DNA from: JANSYL01 sp963921255
Lineage (GTDB): Bacteria > Pseudomonadota > Alphaproteobacteria > Rhodobacterales > Rhodobacteraceae
Direction of reading: 5' to 3'
NCBI GenBank assembly: GCA_963921255.3
Contig: CAWUEW020000002.1
Coordinates: forward strand, 496,001 to 560,000
DNA: 64,000 nucleotides
Of this stretch, positions 51,518 to 60,126 are shown one piece after another (the first letter of the stretch is position 1; every line of letters begins with the position of its first letter). A program made the translations under genes and the position numbers. Under the pieces are notes generated by a model, which was not told the origin of the DNA, ran no database searches, and was given only the letters and a program-made list of their open reading frames with translations.

Positions 51518-53149
51518 ATGGGTTGGATGAAAGATGAAACCGGGCTGGAAAAGCGCGCGGCGAATTATGTGCCACTCACTCCGCTCAGCCATCTTCAGCG
51601 CGCCGCCCAGGTGTTTCCGAACCGCGAGGCTCTGGTTGATCGCGGGTACCGGGCGACCTATGCGCAGCTGCATGACCGGGCCACACGGATGGCGTCGGCC
51701 CTTGCCAAACGTGGTGTGAACCCCGGTGACGTGGTGGCGACCGTCTTGCCGAACACGGCGCCCGCCGTCGAAGCCAATTGGGGTGTGCCGGCCTGTGGCG
51801 CGGTGCTGAACACGATCAACATCCGCCTCGACATCAGCACGATCAGCTACATCCTTGACCACGGCGAAGCGAAAGTGGTGCTTGTCGATACGCAATTCTT
51901 GGGCGTGGTCGAGGCGGCTCTCGACCAGCAGGAAGCCGAGACCCTGCCCCTCGTCGTCGAAGTGCCGGACGAAGCGGCAGGGTACCATGCCTCCGGGCGT
52001 CACCTAACATTCGAGGCCCTTCTGGCGGAAGGGGACAGCGGGTTTTCTTGGGTGTTGCCACAGGACGAATGGGAGAGTCTGGCGCTGAACTACACCTCGG
52101 GCACAACGGGTCGCCCGAAAGGGGTCGTGTATCACCATCGGGGCGCCTACCTCATCACGATGGGCACGCCGATTTCGTGGGAGATGACCCTCTACCCCAC
52201 CTACCTGACCATTGTGCCGCTCTTCCATTGCAACAACTGGTGCCACACCTGGGCCATGCCCTTGATGGGCGGCAAGATCGTTTGCTGCCGCGATATCACG
52301 GCGGCCGCGATCTATGACGCGATCGCGACCGAGGGCGTAACGCATTTCGGCGGCGCGCCGATTGTTCTGAATACCATCGTCAACGCCAAGGACGACGACC
52401 GGAAACCGTTCGATCACACGGTTCAGGTGTTCACCGCCGGCGCCCCCCCTGCCCCTGCCACTTTGGCGGCGATTGAAACGATGGGGTTCAACATCACGCA
52501 GGTCTACGGCTTGACCGAAACCTACGGCCACATCACCGAATGTCTTTGGAATGACGCCGACTGGTCCGCCCTGGAAGGGGACGAACGGGCGGGCATCAAG
52601 GCCCGGCAGGGGGTCGCCATGCCGTTTTGCGAAGAGGTGACCGTCCTCGATTCCGATCTTCACCCGATCCCTCGGGACGGCACGGCGTTGGGGGAAATCG
52701 CGATGCGCGGCAACACCGTGATGAAGGGCTACTACAAGAACCCCCGCGCGACGAACGAAGCCTTTACGGGTGGGTATTTCCACTCCGGCGACATCGCCAA
52801 GCATCACCCGGACGGCTACGTCCAGATCGCGGATCGGGCGAAGGATATCATCATCTCGGGCGGCGAGAACGTGTCGTCGGTCGAGGTAGAAGGGGTTCTG
52901 ATGCACCATCCAGCGGTGCTGTTGTCCGCCGTTGTGGCCAAGCAGGATGAAAAGTGGGGCGAAGTGCCGTGCGCTTTCATCGAGTTGAAAGACGGGGCAA
53001 CCGCCACCGAAGACGATCTGATTGCCTTTGCGCGTGAGCGTCTGGCAGGGTTCAAAACGCCGAAACGCGTCGTGTTTCAAGAGCTTCCCAAGACGTCGAC
53101 CGGAAAAATCCAGAAATTCGAACTGCGCAAGGTGGCGGCGGAACTTTAG
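51518..53149 (+). CDS. AMP-forming acyl-CoA synthetase (medium/long-chain type)
   Basis: The 543-residue ANL enzyme has the P-loop YTSGTTGRPKGVV, A5 YGLTETYGHI, the A7 region HSGDIA, the hinge DRAKDIIISGGENVSSVE and the C-terminal catalytic Lys motif PKTSTGKIQKFELR. It activates a carboxylic acid to acyl-CoA; the DmdB/AAE-like subgroup favours short to medium chains. The SD GGGAGG precedes ATG 51518. The nearby beta-oxidation operon could use its products. Confidence 0.9.
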   Translation: MGWMKDETGLEKRAANYVPLTPLSHLQRAAQVFPNREALVDRGYRATYAQLHDRATRMASALAKRGVNPGDVVATVLPNTAPAVEANWGVPACGAVLNTINIRLDISTISYILDHGEAKVVLVDTQFLGVVEAALDQQEAETLPLVVEVPDEAAGYHASGRHLTFEALLAEGDSGFSWVLPQDEWESLALNYTSGTTGRPKGVVYHHRGAYLITMGTPISWEMTLYPTYLTIVPLFHCNNWCHTWAMPLMGGKIVCCRDITAAAIYDAIATEGVTHFGGAPIVLNTIVNAKDDDRKPFDHTVQVFTAGAPPAPATLAAIETMGFNITQVYGLTETYGHITECLWNDADWSALEGDERAGIKARQGVAMPFCEEVTVLDSDLHPIPRDGTALGEIAMRGNTVMKGYYKNPRATNEAFTGGYFHSGDIAKHHPDGYVQIADRAKDIIISGGENVSSVEVEGVLMHHPAVLLSAVVAKQDEKWGEVPCAFIELKDGATATEDDLIAFARERLAGFKTPKRVVFQELPKTSTGKIQKFELRKVAAEL

Positions 53150-53233
53150 GTCGCGCCGCGCGTCAACCGCCGTTGGCACACAGGGCGCAAACAGGTAAAC
53201 TGCCGGAAAAGATCAACCCGAGCAGCCCGCCCC

Positions 53234-54250
53234 ATGACCGCGCTAGACCAGTACCGTCGGTTGGAAGCGATTGGCCTTTGGCACGAGACGCCCGAGGCGC
53301 AGCGGCGCGAGGTATTGGTGTCGCTTGGCGAAGCGACCTTGATGATCTCCTCCTTGACCGAAGACCCGTTGTCCCATTGGTCTTTGCCCGCCGTCGAGCG
53401 TTTGAATCCCGGACATGAACCCGCCTTGTTCGCCCCAGGGCCAGACGCGGGCGAGCGGCTGGAACTGACCGATCCCGACATGGTCACCGCCATCGAGAAA
53501 CTGCGCAGCGCCATTGCGCGGGGGCGCCCCCATCCCGGTCGGCTGCGGTTGATCACGGCCTTTCTGATCGGGTTGACCGCTCTGGCCCTTACGGCCGCTT
53601 GGCTGCCCGGCGCCCTGACGCGCCAGACCGTCGCCATGTTGCCCGAGGCAAGCCGCGTGGAAATTGGTCGGGCTCTCCTGTCTGAGGTCGCCCAACTTGT
53701 GGGACGCCCGTGCACCGACCCGCAAGGTGTGCGCGCGCTTGACCGTCTGTCACGGCAAAGCTTCGGCGCCGAAGGCCCCGCGATTGTCATTGTGCCAACA
53801 AGCTTGCCTGAAACGCTCGCTTTGCCCGGTGGGACGTTCGTGGCGCGGGCCAGCTTGGTCGAAGACTACGAAACCCCCGAGGTTCTGGCCGGCTACCTTT
53901 TGGCCGAAGACGTCCGGCGCCAGGCCGTGGACCCGATGCTGGCCCTCTTGGATCAGGCCGGGTTGGCCGCGACCTTCAAACTGCTGACAACCGGCGACAT
54001 CCCCGAGGCCGCGCTCCATGCCCATGCCGCGCACCTGTTGGGTCAGCCGCGCCCGGACGTGCCCCATGACGCGCTTGTGGCCCGGTTCGCCATGGCTGAC
54101 GTCTCAAGCACCCCATACGCCTACGCGCGCGATGTGTCCGGCGAAACCGTCCTTGGCCTGATCGAAGCCGATCCCACACGTGGGACGCAACCCGCCCCGT
54201 TGCTGCGGGATTCCGACTGGGTCAGTCTTCAGGAAATCTGCAGCCGTTAA
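53234..54250 (+). CDS. Membrane-anchored protein with degenerate M48-like (HExxH-less) domain
   Basis: The 338-residue protein has a soluble N-terminal part, one transmembrane helix (about 105-127) and a C-terminal domain. Residues 183-230 (IVIVPTSLPETLALPGGTF..., then EVLAGYLLAEDV) follow the M48 peptidase pattern AxPGGxxxVxxxLL...ExAAVLAHEIGH. At the zinc site the expected HExxH is AEDVR (about 224-228), so it should lack protease activity. A scaffold or substrate-sensing role is possible (inference). It ends in a 4-nt convergent overlap with the SPOR-protein gene. Confidence 0.72.
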   Translation: MTALDQYRRLEAIGLWHETPEAQRREVLVSLGEATLMISSLTEDPLSHWSLPAVERLNPGHEPALFAPGPDAGERLELTDPDMVTAIEKLRSAIARGRPHPGRLRLITAFLIGLTALALTAAWLPGALTRQTVAMLPEASRVEIGRALLSEVAQLVGRPCTDPQGVRALDRLSRQSFGAEGPAIVIVPTSLPETLALPGGTFVARASLVEDYETPEVLAGYLLAEDVRRQAVDPMLALLDQAGLAATFKLLTTGDIPEAALHAHAAHLLGQPRPDVPHDALVARFAMADVSSTPYAYARDVSGETVLGLIEADPTRGTQPAPLLRDSDWVSLQEICSR

Positions 54251-55398
54251 CGCCGCGTTGTGGCCCCGGCAAAGCCTGCGGCCCGGGTCGCTTGAAGGCC
54301 GCGCGCCAGCGCGTTCGCATCGGCATAGGGCCCGGCAACAACGGCATAGACCTGCCCGCCTGCGCGTTGGATCACGCCAAGGCGTGCAGGTTGACCACTG
54401 CGTGCCAGCCGCGCGTAAGCCGCATCTGCATCAGACCGGTCAGAAAAAGTCCCGGCCAAGACATTGCGGTGATCGGCGGGAATGCGAATGACGGGCTGTT
54501 CTGCCACCGCTTGTGTTGTCGTCCGCGTGTCACGTGCGTCTTCGGGCAAGGGCGCGCGGGACCGGGTGGATGCTGTCACGGTCAGCGCCGCACGTTCTTC
54601 TGGCGTCAGAAGGCGCCGGGGGACCGTATCGGTCCAGATTTGTGCCATCTGGCGATCCCCGCCAAGCGTTTGCGGTCCGCGTTGCGGGTTCAGGCGCCCA
54701 TCGTCAAACGCGGCACGATACCCTTCCGGCGGATTGAGGTGCAGCATACTCGACTGGTCCATGCTTGGGCCGGGCCGGTTGATGCCGCGGGCTGCATCCC
54801 CCGGATGGACCGCTTGGGGCCCACACCGCCCGGTCAGGTACCGGGCCGTGAGGCCGGTCACACCCGGGCACCCTCCCCCTGCCGGTGCGGTAACAGTCGG
54901 TGCGGTCGTCACGGCCGGGCGGGTCGCGGCGGGTGCGGTTGTCGTGCGCGGAGCAGTCGCGCCCCCGGTGATCACGCGGATCGCCGGCGTCGACGCTGCA
55001 GCGGGGCGCGTGGTGGTGGTTGGGGCGGTCGTGCGTGCCGTGGTCGCCGGCTGTTGCGCGGGTTGGGTCGACGGCGTGCTTGGCGTGCCGCCGATGATCA
55101 CAACGCCTTCACGTTCAGCCGGGTTTGCGGGCGTGGCGGCCGCGGCGGCCCGGCCACTCAACGACGGCTGGAATCCGCACAGCTGCTGCCGGTCACGCCC
55201 GACCCGGGGGATCCATTGGGTGTTTCCGCCAACGCCGGCGCGAATGAAGATGCAGCCCCGGCTGTCAACGTATTGGTCGCCGGAGAAAGTGGCGGGGGGT
55301 AATTCGGCCGGAACGCCCTGCGCGAGGGCCAAACCGGACCCGGCAAAGACGGTGGCAGCCCCAAGGGCCACGACATGCATCACACGCTTCAATACCAT
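54247..55398 (-). CDS. Secreted SPOR-domain protein with Thr/Ala/Pro-rich linker
   Basis: The 383-residue protein has a Sec signal (MVLKRVMHVVALGAATVFAGSG, cleaved near LALAQG). A short Cys-containing segment (YVDSRGCIFIRAG...RQQLCGF) is followed by a long low-complexity Thr/Ala/Pro linker (about 95-180) and a C-terminal SPOR domain (RNVLAGTFSDRSDADAAYARLARSGQ onward). SPOR domains bind denuded peptidoglycan at the division septum. A role in cell division or envelope maintenance is likely. Confidence 0.87.
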   Translation of the reverse strand: MVLKRVMHVVALGAATVFAGSGLALAQGVPAELPPATFSGDQYVDSRGCIFIRAGVGGNTQWIPRVGRDRQQLCGFQPSLSGRAAAAATPANPAEREGVVIIGGTPSTPSTQPAQQPATTARTTAPTTTTRPAAASTPAIRVITGGATAPRTTTAPAATRPAVTTAPTVTAPAGGGCPGVTGLTARYLTGRCGPQAVHPGDAARGINRPGPSMDQSSMLHLNPPEGYRAAFDDGRLNPQRGPQTLGGDRQMAQIWTDTVPRRLLTPEERAALTVTASTRSRAPLPEDARDTRTTTQAVAEQPVIRIPADHRNVLAGTFSDRSDADAAYARLARSGQPARLGVIQRAGGQVYAVVAGPYADANALARGLQATRAAGFAGATTRR

Positions 55399-55479
55399 GC
55401 AAACCCCCCCAGGTTGCTATGGCGAAAACTTTGGCCGATGGCCCGCCTCAAGTAAAGGATAAGTCGCTCAGGTAACGGA

Positions 55480-56112
55480 TTATTTTGTGCCAAACATCCG
55501 GTCACCCGCATCCCCTAGCCCCGGAACGATGTAGCCGTGGTCGTTCAGATGGCTGTCGAGCGCGGCCGTAACGATAGGCACATCCGGGTGGGCGTCCTTC
55601 ATTCGGGCGACCCCTTCGGGCGCAGCCAACAGGCACAGAAAGCGGATATTCGTCGCACCGGCCTCCTTCAAAAGATCGATCGCTGCCGCCGAGGAATTGC
55701 CGGTCGCCAGCATCGGATCGACCACAATCGTCAAGCGGTCTTCCAGCGCATCCGGGACCTTGAAGTAGTACTGCACCGGCTGCAGCGTGTCGGGATCACG
55801 GTAGAGCCCCACAAAACCGACGCGGGCGTTCGGGATCAAATCCAGAATACCATCCAGCAGACCATTGCCCGCCCGCAGGATGGAGACCAGCGCGAGTTTC
55901 TTCCCTTCGATGGCGGGCGCATCCATGGGCTCGAGCGGCGTTTCGATCCGGCGCGTCGTCATCGGCAACTCCCGCGTCACCTCGTAGGCCAACAGGTGGC
56001 TGATCTCGTGCAACAGCTGCCGGAAGGATTTGGTCGACGTTTCAACCTCGCGCATCAGGCTCAGTTTGTGTTGAACCAATGGGTGGTCGACGATGGTCAG
56101 ATGCTCGGTCAT
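55480..56112 (-). CDS. upp: Uracil phosphoribosyltransferase
   Basis: The 210-residue protein has the PRPP loop VDPMLATGNSSAAAID and the uracil-site segment YIVPGLGDAGDRMFGTK at the C-terminus, plus the flexible hood RAGNGLLDG. It converts uracil + PRPP to UMP. It is the last gene of the salvage operon cdd-deoA-deoB-add-upp and overlaps add by 4 nt. Confidence 0.95.
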   Translation of the reverse strand: MTEHLTIVDHPLVQHKLSLMREVETSTKSFRQLLHEISHLLAYEVTRELPMTTRRIETPLEPMDAPAIEGKKLALVSILRAGNGLLDGILDLIPNARVGFVGLYRDPDTLQPVQYYFKVPDALEDRLTIVVDPMLATGNSSAAAIDLLKEAGATNIRFLCLLAAPEGVARMKDAHPDVPIVTAALDSHLNDHGYIVPGLGDAGDRMFGTK

Positions 56113-57088
56113 GGGGTCCCCAGTTGTTTGGCAATCGCAGATCGGGTGTCTTCATCGCAGAACGCCGCAGCGAGGGCCGTTTGCGTCACCTCTTCGAATA
56201 CAGTTTCGTCCCACCCGAAGGTGCGATTGAGGTTCTCATATTCCTTGGTCATATCCGTGTGAAAGAACGGCGGATCGTCGGTCGAAACCGTCACCTTCAC
56301 ACCACGGTCCCGGAGGCGTTCAATCGGGTGGTCCGACCAGCTTGGGAACACACCCAAGGTCACGTTCGATCCGGGGCAAACTTCGAGCACAACGCCGGTT
56401 TCTGCGAGGTGATCGACCAATGCATCGTCGTAGATCGCTTCGACCCCGTGCCCGATCCGGGCGGGGGCAAACGCCTCGAGGGCGTCCTTGACCGATTGCG
56501 CGCCACCCCATTCGCCGGCATGGGCGGTCAAATGCATGCCCGCCTCGCGTGCGCAGTCAAACGCCCAAGTGAAGTCCGACGGTTTCCCGACCTTTTCGTC
56601 ACCGGCAATGCCAAAGCCCCGGATGAAACGTCCGTGCGTTTCAGCGGCGCAGACTGCGATTGGTTTTGCCTTCTCCGGGCCAAAATGCCGGATACAGGTG
56701 ATAACACCGCGCAGAGTGATCCCCAGGTCTCGCTCGGCCGCGTCGGCGGCTTCCTCCATCGCCGCCATGTACTCGCGCCAGGCGGCCACATCGTCGCCGC
56801 CGCAAAAATCAGGGCTCAGGAAAGCCTCAGTATAGACGACACCGTGCGAGGCACTTTCCTCAAGCACGGCACGGGTCAACCGGGCGAAATCCTCGGGCGA
56901 ATTCAGAACGCTTGTCGCGGTCTCGTATACCGTCAGAAAATGCCAGAAATCGCGATAGGAATAGCTGCCGTCCTCGGCAAATACGCCCGACAGATCAACA
57001 TTCTTTTCGCCGCGAGCCCGCGAATGAAAGCGGGCGGCGCGCCACCCTCAAGATGCAGGTGAAGTTCAATTTTCTTTAGATCGCGCAT
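56109..57088 (-). pseudogene. add: Adenosine deaminase, interrupted by a -1 frameshift near the N-terminus
   Basis: From ATG 57088 the first frame reads MRDLKKIELHLHLEGGAPPAFIRG up to the zinc motif HLHLEGG, then loses homology. The second frame carries on (KNVDLSGVFAEDGSYSYRDF, then FWHFLTVYETATSV) and continues to the stop at 56109, with HAGEWGG and GHGVEAIYDD zinc/active-site motifs and TDDPPFF. The shift is at the A4 run (T4 on the plus strand, 57004-57007): one extra base there gives ...GLAAEKNVDLSG.... The intact enzyme would have about 326 residues, the normal length. The gene sits in an intact salvage operon, so a sequencing miscall is as likely as real inactivation. Confidence 0.88.
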
Positions 57089-57120
57089 CCTACGCCTCGC
57101 TATCCCGGTGCGCGCGGCGC

Positions 57121-58332
57121 TCACACAAAGGACTGTCCTGGCCCGTCGGAGGCCACCCCCAGATGCGCAGCGACCGACGCCGCCACATCCACAAACCCGC
57201 GCACCCCGATCTGCCCCGTATAAGGCCCCTTGGCAAGCACTGGCACCCGTTCGCGGGTGTGATCTGTGCCGGTCCATGTCGGGTCGTTGCCGTGATCTGC
57301 TGTAAACACCAGCAGATCGTCCGGCCGAAGCGCAGTGAGAATTGGGGCGATGGCCGCGTCAAACCATTCAAGGTGGCGGGCATAACCCGAAACATCGCGA
57401 CGGTGCCCGTAGAGGCTGTCGAACTCCACGAAATTGGCAAAGGTCAGGCTTCCGTCCTCGGCCTCGGCCACATGTGTCGCAAGATGATCCATCAGGACGG
57501 CATCCACGCCTTTGACAACCTGATCGACCCCTTGTCCCGCGAAAATGTCTTTGATCTTACCAATCGCATAGGTGCGACGGCCTGCCCGCTGAACCCAGTC
57601 GAGCAAGGTCGGGCTCGGCGGCGTGATGGCATAGTCGCGCCGGTTCGGTGTGCGTTCATAGTGGCCCGGCGTGCCCACGAAGGGGCGCGCAATCACGCGA
57701 CCGATCTTTCGCTCATGCAGCAGGGGCGCGAGGTCCTCGCACAAGGTCAGAAGCCGATCCAACCCTAACGTGGTCTCATGCGCCGCGATCTGGAACACGC
57801 TGTCTGCCGAGGTGTAGCAGATGGGCCATCCCGTCCGCTCATGCTCGGCCCCGAGACGCGCGATGATCTCGGTCCCGCTGGCGTGTTCGTTCCCGAGGAT
57901 TCCGTCCACGCCGGCGATGGTCCGAACCGCAGCAACGACGTCATCCGGAAAGCTTGGCGTGGTGTTCGGGAAATAGCCCCAATCCCACGGCACCGGCAAA
58001 CCGGCCAGTTCCCAGTGGCCCGACGGCGTATCCTTGCCTGGGCTGACCTCTTCCGCCGCGCCCCACAAACCGACAGGGTCAGCATCCAAGCCCTCGCCCC
58101 GCGCGCCCGAGGCCAAACGCAACGCGGCCCCGAGGCCGAGGGCGTCCAGATTCGGAAGGCTTAAAGGTCCGCCGCGCCCTGCCTCCGCCTGCCCGGCCGC
58201 GCAGGCCGCCGCTATATGGCCAAGCGTGTTTGCGCCCGTGTCGGGCCGATCCCCATTGAAGAACCGATCCGCATCCGGGGCACCCCCGATTCCGACACTG
58301 TCGAGCACGACCAGAAACGCGCGCGGCATCAT
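57121..58332 (-). CDS. deoB: Phosphopentomutase
   Basis: The 403-residue alkaline-phosphatase-superfamily protein begins MPRAFLVVLDSVGIGGAPDADRF (Asp metal ligand and phospho-Thr region near PSGHWELAG) and has the distal metal motif FTADHGNDPTWTGTDHTRE. It interconverts ribose-1-P/ribose-5-P and the deoxy forms, linking nucleoside phosphorolysis to central metabolism. It overlaps deoA by 4 nt and is 32 bp upstream of add. Confidence 0.95.
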   Translation of the reverse strand: MMPRAFLVVLDSVGIGGAPDADRFFNGDRPDTGANTLGHIAAACAAGQAEAGRGGPLSLPNLDALGLGAALRLASGARGEGLDADPVGLWGAAEEVSPGKDTPSGHWELAGLPVPWDWGYFPNTTPSFPDDVVAAVRTIAGVDGILGNEHASGTEIIARLGAEHERTGWPICYTSADSVFQIAAHETTLGLDRLLTLCEDLAPLLHERKIGRVIARPFVGTPGHYERTPNRRDYAITPPSPTLLDWVQRAGRRTYAIGKIKDIFAGQGVDQVVKGVDAVLMDHLATHVAEAEDGSLTFANFVEFDSLYGHRRDVSGYARHLEWFDAAIAPILTALRPDDLLVFTADHGNDPTWTGTDHTRERVPVLAKGPYTGQIGVRGFVDVAASVAAHLGVASDGPGQSFV

Positions 58333-59639
58333 CCGATCCTTTCGTGAACCAAGGGGGGCTGCTCGGAGGGCGGGTCACCAATGTCAAACGCCCGGCGCAA
58401 GTCCTCTGCCAGACGCGCGGCATGGTCTTCTTGCGCGGCGTGAATGCGAAGCAGGGGGCGCGCACTGTCGACCTTGTCCCCAATGCGCGCGATGTCGCTG
58501 AGACCGACGGCAAGGTCCAGGGTGTCGCTCTGCTTCAGGCGTCCACCCCCCAGATGCACCACGGCTTCGCCCAAGGCGCGCGCGTTGATCGCGCGCACGT
58601 GGCCGGGGTCCTTGGGATGAATGTCGACCATCACGCGGGCCGCCGGCAACCGATCCCGCCAGCGATCCACAAAGTCGAACGGGCCGCCGAGCGTCGCCAC
58701 CATGTCGCCAAAAATGGACGCGGCTTCCCCGCTGCTGAGCGCGTTGGCAATCCGCCCTTCCCCGTCCGCCGCATCGGCCGCCAAGCCCCCCAAGGCCAGC
58801 ACCTCGCCACCGAGCATCTGGGTCAGTTTCACCAACGGCGATCCCATGTCGGGCTCGGTCAGGGACGCCATCACCTCGATCACTTCCAGCGCGTTGCCGG
58901 CAGATGGGACAAGCGGTTGGTTCATGTCGGTGATCAGGGCCGTCGTCATACAGCCCGCCCCTTGCGCCGTTTCGACCAACGACTTTGCCAAGGCCTGCGC
59001 TGCGTCCGGCGTGGCCATAAAGGCCCCGGTTCCAACTTTGACGTCCAGAACCAGGGCTTCGAGGCCCGCCGCCAGTTTCTTTGACAGGATTGAGGCCGTG
59101 ATCAGATCAATGCTTTCCACCGTGCCCGTCACGTCGCGGATGCCATAAAGCCGACGGTCCGCCGGGGCGATGTCACCCGTCGCGCCGACGATGGCGCACC
59201 CGATATCCCCGACGATATCCTGAAGCGCGTCGATCTCGATCTGCGTGGTGTAGCCCGGGATTGCTTCGAGCTTGTCCAATGTGCCGCCGGTATGCCCCAG
59301 TCCGCGCCCTGAAATCATCGGCACATAGGCCCCGCAGGCCGCCAAGGCCGGCGCAAGGAGCAAGGACACGCAATCGCCCACGCCGCCGGTCGAATGCTTG
59401 TCGAGCACCGGGCCATCGAAATCCCATTTCAGGACCTGCCCACTTTCGCGCATCGCCGTTGTCAGGTGAACGCGCCCTTCCGGCCCCAGTCCGCGCGCGC
59501 AGACCGCCATCGCAAACGCCCCCGCCTGGGCATCCGTGACGTCGCCCGTCGCGATCCCTTCGGCCATCCAGTAAATCTCGGCCTCGGTCAGCCTGTGGCC
59601 GTCCCGAAGTTTGGCCAGGATGGCGCGAGCGTCGATCAT
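58329..59639 (-). CDS. deoA: Thymidine phosphorylase
   Basis: The 436-residue protein has the phosphate/nucleoside motif DKHSTGGVGDCVSLLLAP and the glycine-rich ISGRGLGHTGGTLDKLEAIPG typical of thymidine/pyrimidine-nucleoside phosphorylases. It splits thymidine and deoxyuridine with phosphate to base and deoxyribose-1-phosphate, the DeoB substrate. It overlaps both deoB and cdd by 4 nt. Confidence 0.95.
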   Translation of the reverse strand: MIDARAILAKLRDGHRLTEAEIYWMAEGIATGDVTDAQAGAFAMAVCARGLGPEGRVHLTTAMRESGQVLKWDFDGPVLDKHSTGGVGDCVSLLLAPALAACGAYVPMISGRGLGHTGGTLDKLEAIPGYTTQIEIDALQDIVGDIGCAIVGATGDIAPADRRLYGIRDVTGTVESIDLITASILSKKLAAGLEALVLDVKVGTGAFMATPDAAQALAKSLVETAQGAGCMTTALITDMNQPLVPSAGNALEVIEVMASLTEPDMGSPLVKLTQMLGGEVLALGGLAADAADGEGRIANALSSGEAASIFGDMVATLGGPFDFVDRWRDRLPAARVMVDIHPKDPGHVRAINARALGEAVVHLGGGRLKQSDTLDLAVGLSDIARIGDKVDSARPLLRIHAAQEDHAARLAEDLRRAFDIGDPPSEQPPLVHERIG

Positions 59640-60031
59640 TCCGCGGTGTCCATATAGCCCGCGTCAAAAGCCCCGGGCAGCAGGTCGGCCACCGTGGTTT
59701 CAAGGGTTTTGCCCGAGGTCGTGGCCAGCGTCACCTTCACATCGCCGTCAGCGAATTCCGCCAGCTTCTGGCGACACCCACCACAGGGCGGAACCGGCGC
59801 CGGACTGTCGGCAATCACGGCGATCTCGGCAATTCGCGTATCACCCGATGCGATCATCGCAGCGATGGCCCCGGCCTCGGCACAGGTGCCTTCGGGATAG
59901 GCCACGTTTTCAACGTTGCACCCGCGGTGCTCGTTCCCTTCAACGCTCGTCAGGGCCGCACCAACCTTGAAGCCCGAATATGGGGCGTGGGCGTTCAATC
60001 GCACGGCGGCGGCCGCATCCAGCAGGGACAT
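59636..60031 (-). CDS. cdd: Cytidine deaminase
   Basis: The 131-residue protein has the zinc motifs CAEAGAIAAM (Cys-Ala-Glu; catalytic Glu) and PCGGCRQKL (two Cys ligands), the small tetrameric class. It converts (deoxy)cytidine to (deoxy)uridine, feeding DeoA and Upp. The ATG at 60031 is the normal start (MSLLDAAAAVRLNAHAPYSGF); a TTG six codons upstream is less likely. First gene of the salvage operon. Confidence 0.94.
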   Translation of the reverse strand: MSLLDAAAAVRLNAHAPYSGFKVGAALTSVEGNEHRGCNVENVAYPEGTCAEAGAIAAMIASGDTRIAEIAVIADSPAPVPPCGGCRQKLAEFADGDVKVTLATTSGKTLETTVADLLPGAFDAGYMDTAE

Positions 60032-60126
60032 GAGCCGGGTCTCCCTCAATGATGGTTTCTCACACCTTGAGACGCACCCGACGCGAGCGCAAGGGCGACG
60101 ACCGTTGGCCGCGGAAAGCAGCGCGG

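Noticed and set aside
57001..57012. Programmed frameshifting as an explanation for the add break
   Set aside because: The A4 run is too short for a typical slippery heptamer, no stimulatory structure is evident, and adenosine deaminases are not known to use it.
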